A stretch of 9,083 bases of DNA from an uncultured Collinsella sp. Its GTDB lineage: Bacteria > Actinomycetota > Coriobacteriia > Coriobacteriales > Coriobacteriaceae. The position numbers and the translations under genes are program-made. This document shows, one piece after another, positions 6,309-9,083 of this stretch; position 1 is the stretch's first letter; the number at the start of each line of letters is the position of its first letter. Location of the stretch: contig UQTD01000069.1 in assembly GCA_900543845.1 (NCBI GenBank), positions 1-9,083 on the forward strand, written 5' to 3'. The notes under the pieces were generated by a model. It was not told the origin of the DNA, did not search any database, and worked only from the letters and a program-made list of their open reading frames with translations.

Positions 6309-6371
6309 ATTCGGGCTACCGTCCATTTCCGTGGAGGCACGGTTCGGCGGCCCTAACAAGAGAGGGGTTCT

Positions 6372-7211
6372 ATGTATAAGATCCTGGAGAAGACGCAGTT
6401 CTCTGAGAAGGTGTTCAAGTTCCGCATCGAGGCGCCTGCAATCGCCAAACATGCGCACGCTGGACAGTTCCTCATGGTTCGCGCCAACGAGACGGGCGAG
6501 CGCGTCCCGTTTACCCTGGCCGGCTGGAACGGTGACGAGGGCTGGGTCGAGTTCATCTTCATGGTGATCGGCAAGACCACCGAGATGCTGTCCACCTACG
6601 AGGCCGGCGAGTCGCTGCGCGACGTCGTGGGCCCGCTGGGCGTTCCCACCGAGATGGCCGAGGGCCCCTGCGCCGTCATTGGCGGCGGCGTCGGCCTGGC
6701 AATTGCCTTCCCGGTCGCTAAGCACCTGGTCGAGACCGGTCACGAGGTACACGCCATCATGGGCGCCCGCACCAAGGACCTCCTGCTCATGGAGGACCAG
6801 TTCCGCGAGCTCCTCGACGAGGACCACATCCACATCACTACCGATGACGGTTCCTACGGCGAGCAGGGCGTTGTCACCGCTCCGCTGGAGCGCCTGCTGC
6901 AGGACAAGGCCGTGAGCCAGGTCTTCTGCGTCGGCCCCGTTCCGATGATGAAGTTCTCGACCCTCACCGCCCAAAAGTACGACACCCCCATCACCGCGTC
7001 GCTCAACCCCATCATGGTTGACGGCACCGGCATGTGCGGCTGCTGCCGCGTCGAAGTGGGCGGCGTGACCAAGTTCGCTTGCGTCGACGGCCCCGACTTC
7101 GATGCCACCCTGGTCGACTGGGATGACCTTCGTGCCCGCCAGGCCGCTTACCGTTCCGAAGAGGGCGAGTCCCTCAAGGCCTATGAGGAAAAGAGCTGCG
7201 CATGCCACTAG
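6372..7211 (+). CDS. nfnA: NfnA-type ferredoxin:NADP+ oxidoreductase, FAD/[2Fe-2S] alpha subunit
   Basis: NfnA is the small subunit of the electron-bifurcating NADH-dependent reduced ferredoxin:NADP+ oxidoreductase. It holds an FAD, the NAD(H) site and a [2Fe-2S] cluster. The 279 residues fit the family (about 280). The N-terminal FAD-binding barrel carries RVPFTLAGW, an Rxx[ST]-type flavin motif. The nucleotide-binding half begins with CAVIGGGVGLAIAFPVAKHL. The C-terminal DGTGMCGCCRVEV followed by FACVDGPDFD gives cluster ligands D217, C222, C225 and C237, the Asp/Cys3 set of the Nfn [2Fe-2S] centre. Homologues are often annotated as the sulfide dehydrogenase or dihydroorotate dehydrogenase electron-transfer subunit. 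Here the adjacent nfnB, and the lack of a pyrD in this window, favours Nfn. AGAGGGG (6361-6367) precedes the ATG by four bases. Its last 10 bases overlap nfnB, suggesting translational coupling. Confidence 0.9.
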   Translation: MYKILEKTQFSEKVFKFRIEAPAIAKHAHAGQFLMVRANETGERVPFTLAGWNGDEGWVEFIFMVIGKTTEMLSTYEAGESLRDVVGPLGVPTEMAEGPCAVIGGGVGLAIAFPVAKHLVETGHEVHAIMGARTKDLLLMEDQFRELLDEDHIHITTDDGSYGEQGVVTAPLERLLQDKAVSQVFCVGPVPMMKFSTLTAQKYDTPITASLNPIMVDGTGMCGCCRVEVGGVTKFACVDGPDFDATLVDWDDLRARQAAYRSEEGESLKAYEEKSCACH

Positions 7212-8611
7212 TTAACGGTCGTTTCGTTGCCGATATGAAGTCGCCCCGCACCCCCGATAACGAGGAGCCGGCTGCCGAGCGCGCCTGCGACTTCCGCCCC
7301 GTCGACAAGGGCTTCACCGAGGAGATGGCGCTGGCCGAGGCCGAGCGCTGCCTCAACTGCAAGAAGCCGTTCTGTGTTGAGGGCTGCCCCGTCAACATCA
7401 ACATCCCCCGCTTTATCGAACAGATCCGCGAGAAGGACTTCGGCGGCGCTCTCGATACCATCCGCGAGGACTCCATGCTTCCCGCCATCTGCGGCCGCGT
7501 CTGCCCGCAGGAGAACCAGTGCGAGGGCAAGTGCATCCGTGGCAAGAAGTCCGAGCCCGTGGCCATCGGCCAGCTCGAGCGCTTCCTGGGTGACCGCCCC
7601 GAGCTCGCCTCCACGCCCAAGATGGCCCCCAAGAACGGCAAGAAGGTCGCCGTCGTCGGTTCCGGCCCGTCCGGCATCACCTGCGCCGGCGAGCTCGCCC
7701 GCAACGGCTTTGACGTCACCGTCTTTGAGGCCTTCTTTACCGGCGGCGGCGTGCTGGTCTACGGCATCCCCGAGTTCCGTCTGCCCAAGGCAGTCGTCAA
7801 GCGCGAGATTGACGGCCTGGAGGACATGGGCGTCAAGTTTGAGTACAACTCCGTCGTGGGCAACATGGCCACGGCCGAGGAGCTGTTCGAGCAGGGCTTC
7901 GACGCCATCTACGTGGCGACCGGCGCTGGCCTGCCCAAGTTCCTCAACGTCCCCGGCGAGAACCTGCCCAACGTCTTCTTCGCTAACGAGTACCTCACCC
8001 GCGTGAACCTGATGAAGGCCAACAAGTTCCCCGAGTACGACACCCCCACCAAGCACGGCAAGAACGTCGTCGTCTTTGGTGGCGGCAACGTGGCTATGGA
8101 CGCCGTCCGTACCGCCAAGCGCCTGGGCGCCGAGCACGCCATCATCGCCTACCGTCGTACCGAGGACGAGATGCCCTGCCGTCGCGCCGAGCTGCACCAT
8201 GCTAAGGCCGAGGGCGTCGAGGTCCTGCCGCTCGTCTCCCCGCTCGAGTTTGTCGCTGGCGAGGACGGCTCCGTGTGCGCCGTCAAGGTCCAGAAGATGG
8301 AGCTCGGCGAGCCCGACGAGTCCGGCCGTCGTCGTCCGGTGCCCATCGAGGGCGCCATCGAGGAGATCCCCTGCGACGTCGCGATCTCGGCTATCGGCAC
8401 CAACGCCAACCCCTTCGCAAAGAAGATCGGCGGCAAGATGGAGCTCAACAAGTGGGGCTACATCGTTGCCGACGAGGAGACCGGCCAGACCACCGATCCC
8501 CGCATCTGGGCCGGCGGCGACATCGTCACCGGTGCCGCTACGGTCATTCTGGCGATGGGCGCCGGCAAGAAGGCCGCCGCTTCCATCACCAAGAGCCTGC
8601 TGGGCGAGTAA
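7202..8611 (+). CDS. nfnB: NfnB-type ferredoxin:NADP+ oxidoreductase beta subunit (GltD-like)
   Basis: NfnB carries the bifurcating FAD, the NADP(H) site and two [4Fe-4S] clusters that take electrons from ferredoxin. It belongs to the glutamate synthase small-subunit (GltD) family and is often annotated gltA or gltD. The 469 residues are full length. An N-terminal cluster domain has C50, C53, C58 and C62, then C97, C101, C107 and C111 in ICGRVCPQENQCEGKC; in solved Nfn structures one cluster uses a Glu ligand, and E104 and E108 are candidates here. VAVVGSGPSGITCAGELA (about 148-165) binds FAD. NVVVFGGGNVAMDAVRTAKR followed by AYRRTEDEMP binds NADPH. IWAGGDIVTGAATVILAMG closes the FAD site. 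GAGGAA (7185-7190) lies 11 bases before the ATG, inside nfnA. No glutamate synthase large subunit is seen in the window, which argues against a GltBD enzyme. Confidence 0.92.
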   Translation: MPLVNGRFVADMKSPRTPDNEEPAAERACDFRPVDKGFTEEMALAEAERCLNCKKPFCVEGCPVNINIPRFIEQIREKDFGGALDTIREDSMLPAICGRVCPQENQCEGKCIRGKKSEPVAIGQLERFLGDRPELASTPKMAPKNGKKVAVVGSGPSGITCAGELARNGFDVTVFEAFFTGGGVLVYGIPEFRLPKAVVKREIDGLEDMGVKFEYNSVVGNMATAEELFEQGFDAIYVATGAGLPKFLNVPGENLPNVFFANEYLTRVNLMKANKFPEYDTPTKHGKNVVVFGGGNVAMDAVRTAKRLGAEHAIIAYRRTEDEMPCRRAELHHAKAEGVEVLPLVSPLEFVAGEDGSVCAVKVQKMELGEPDESGRRRPVPIEGAIEEIPCDVAISAIGTNANPFAKKIGGKMELNKWGYIVADEETGQTTDPRIWAGGDIVTGAATVILAMGAGKKAAASITKSLLGE

Positions 8612-8639
8612 TCACCCGCAGCGCTAGCCACCAAACGGC

Positions 8640-8677
8640 AAAGTCCCCGTCGAGCACGCGCCCGGCGGGGACTTTTT
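8640..8677 (+). terminator. Intrinsic terminator of nfnAB
   Basis: AAAGTCCCCG (8640-8649) pairs perfectly with CGGGGACTTT (8666-8675), followed by further T to 8677. It lies 28 bases after the nfnB stop. The A-rich left arm makes it usable on both strands. Confidence 0.9.
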
Positions 8678-8689
8678 CTATACCGGCCG

Positions 8690-8735
8690 CCCCAACCACC
8701 ACAATGGGGACAGGCACCTTTGTGGTGGTTTGGGG
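8690..8735. repeat. REP-like hairpin containing GGGGACAGG
   Basis: CCCCAACCACCACAA (8690-8704) pairs with TTGTGGTGGTT (8720-8730), then, after one bulged T, with GGGG (8732-8735). The loop contains GGGGACAGG (8706-8714), the same core seen at 6012-6019. A second GGGGAC follows at 8732-8737. The layout recalls RAYT-associated REP sequences; no transposase is present in the window. Confidence 0.6.
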
Positions 8736-8765
8736 ACTTGCCCGGCGAACCAATTCCGACGTTTG

Positions 8766-8820
8766 TCTCAATCTGTAACAGTTAGGCCCTGTTGAGCATC
8801 GTAGTTGTTACAGATTGAGA
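8766..8820. repeat. 15-bp perfect inverted repeat with 25-base loop
   Basis: TCTCAATCTGTAACA (8766-8780) is exactly complementary to TGTTACAGATTGAGA (8806-8820), with TTTT after the right arm (8821-8824). It lies between the convergent 3' ends of nfnB and the surface-protein gene. It could be a backup terminator on the plus strand or a dispersed genomic repeat. Confidence 0.6.
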
Positions 8821-8857
8821 TTTTGCTAAAGCCGAGGATGGGCGCTGCCACCAAAAC

Positions 8858-9083
8858 CTAACGCTTGCGACGCTTGGTCGCGGCGATGCCTGCCGCGGCA
8901 ACGGTTGCTCCAGCGATGCCTAGGGCGGCGACTGTCATCGCGGCGGAGTCACCCGTGCCGGCAAGCTCCGTACCACCGGACTTCTTGCCGTTCTCGCCCT
9001 TACCCTTGGACTTGCCCGTCGTCACCGTGGTTGTCGTCGAAGTTGAACTGCCCGCAGGGACCCCGGCGCCACCAGAGCCATCC
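8858..9083 (-). CDS. C-terminal end of a sortase-anchored surface protein (LAxTG type)
   Basis: Seventy-four residues are visible, ending at TAG 8860-8858; the gene continues past the right edge. The sequence is a low-complexity Gly/Ser/Thr/Lys linker (about residues 1-39), then the sorting signal LAGTGD (8965-8948), a hydrophobic Ala/Gly-rich helix (AAMTVAALGIAGATVAAAG) and a basic tail, KRRKR. This three-part layout marks covalent attachment to the cell wall by a sortase. LAxTG replaces LPxTG, a variant I associate with Coriobacteriia. The function of the exported part cannot be judged; it may be an adhesin or a pilin-like or repeat protein. It converges on nfnB. No clear terminator follows it on its own strand. 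Confidence 0.85.
   Translation of the reverse strand, partial: DGSGGAGVPAGSSTSTTTTVTTGKSKGKGENGKKSGGTELAGTGDSAAMTVAALGIAGATVAAAGIAATKRRKR

Noticed and set aside
5994..7208. 404-codon minus-strand frame across nfnA and its leader
   Set aside because: An antisense shadow with biased composition that would run through the nfn promoter and the pth terminator.
1..9083. CRISPR array, tRNA or rRNA genes
   Set aside because: No evenly spaced direct repeats and no recognisable tRNA or rRNA segments were seen on either strand.

Overview
The window looks like chromosome of a high-GC, anaerobic, fermentative Coriobacteriia bacterium, most likely Collinsella or a close relative. The organism call is inference. 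It rests on strongly G/C-ending codons in the housekeeping genes, an electron-bifurcating NfnAB pair, a surface protein with an LAxTG-type sorting signal, and an ECF transporter gene.

Layout: (1) 1-652, minus strand: most of an ECF-transporter EcfT membrane protein, cut by the window edge and divergent from glmU. (2) 846-3502: glmU (UDP-GlcNAc synthesis) and prs (PRPP synthesis), each closed by its own clear intrinsic terminator. (3) 3524-5253: an AT-richer accessory insert. Two imperfect inverted-repeat elements of 203 and 204 bp share the same ~24-bp ends, lie in opposite orientation, and flank a 375-aa protein with a Vsr/DUF559-like endonuclease C-terminus. I see no transposase. (4) 5368-5997: pth (peptidyl-tRNA hydrolase). 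(5) 5998-6371: an intergenic region with a strong terminator hairpin nested between inverted GGGACAGG-type repeats, then a perfect TATAAT box and a terminator-like leader hairpin. (6) 6372-8611: nfnA and nfnB, overlapping by 10 bases. (7) 8612-9083: a terminator, a REP-like hairpin, a second long hairpin, and the C-terminal end of a sortase-anchored surface protein on the minus strand.

How the genes relate: glmU, prs and pth form a conserved housekeeping neighbourhood in many Gram-positives (in Bacillus glmU-prs-ctc-pth). The insert at 3.5-5.25 kb therefore appears to have entered between prs and pth. NfnAB couples NADH and reduced ferredoxin to NADPH formation, which suits a fermentative anaerobe.

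The most interesting part is the insert: paired MITE-like elements around a nuclease-like gene. The two elements appear homologous in opposite orientation, fold on themselves, and carry promoter-like boxes within their ends.
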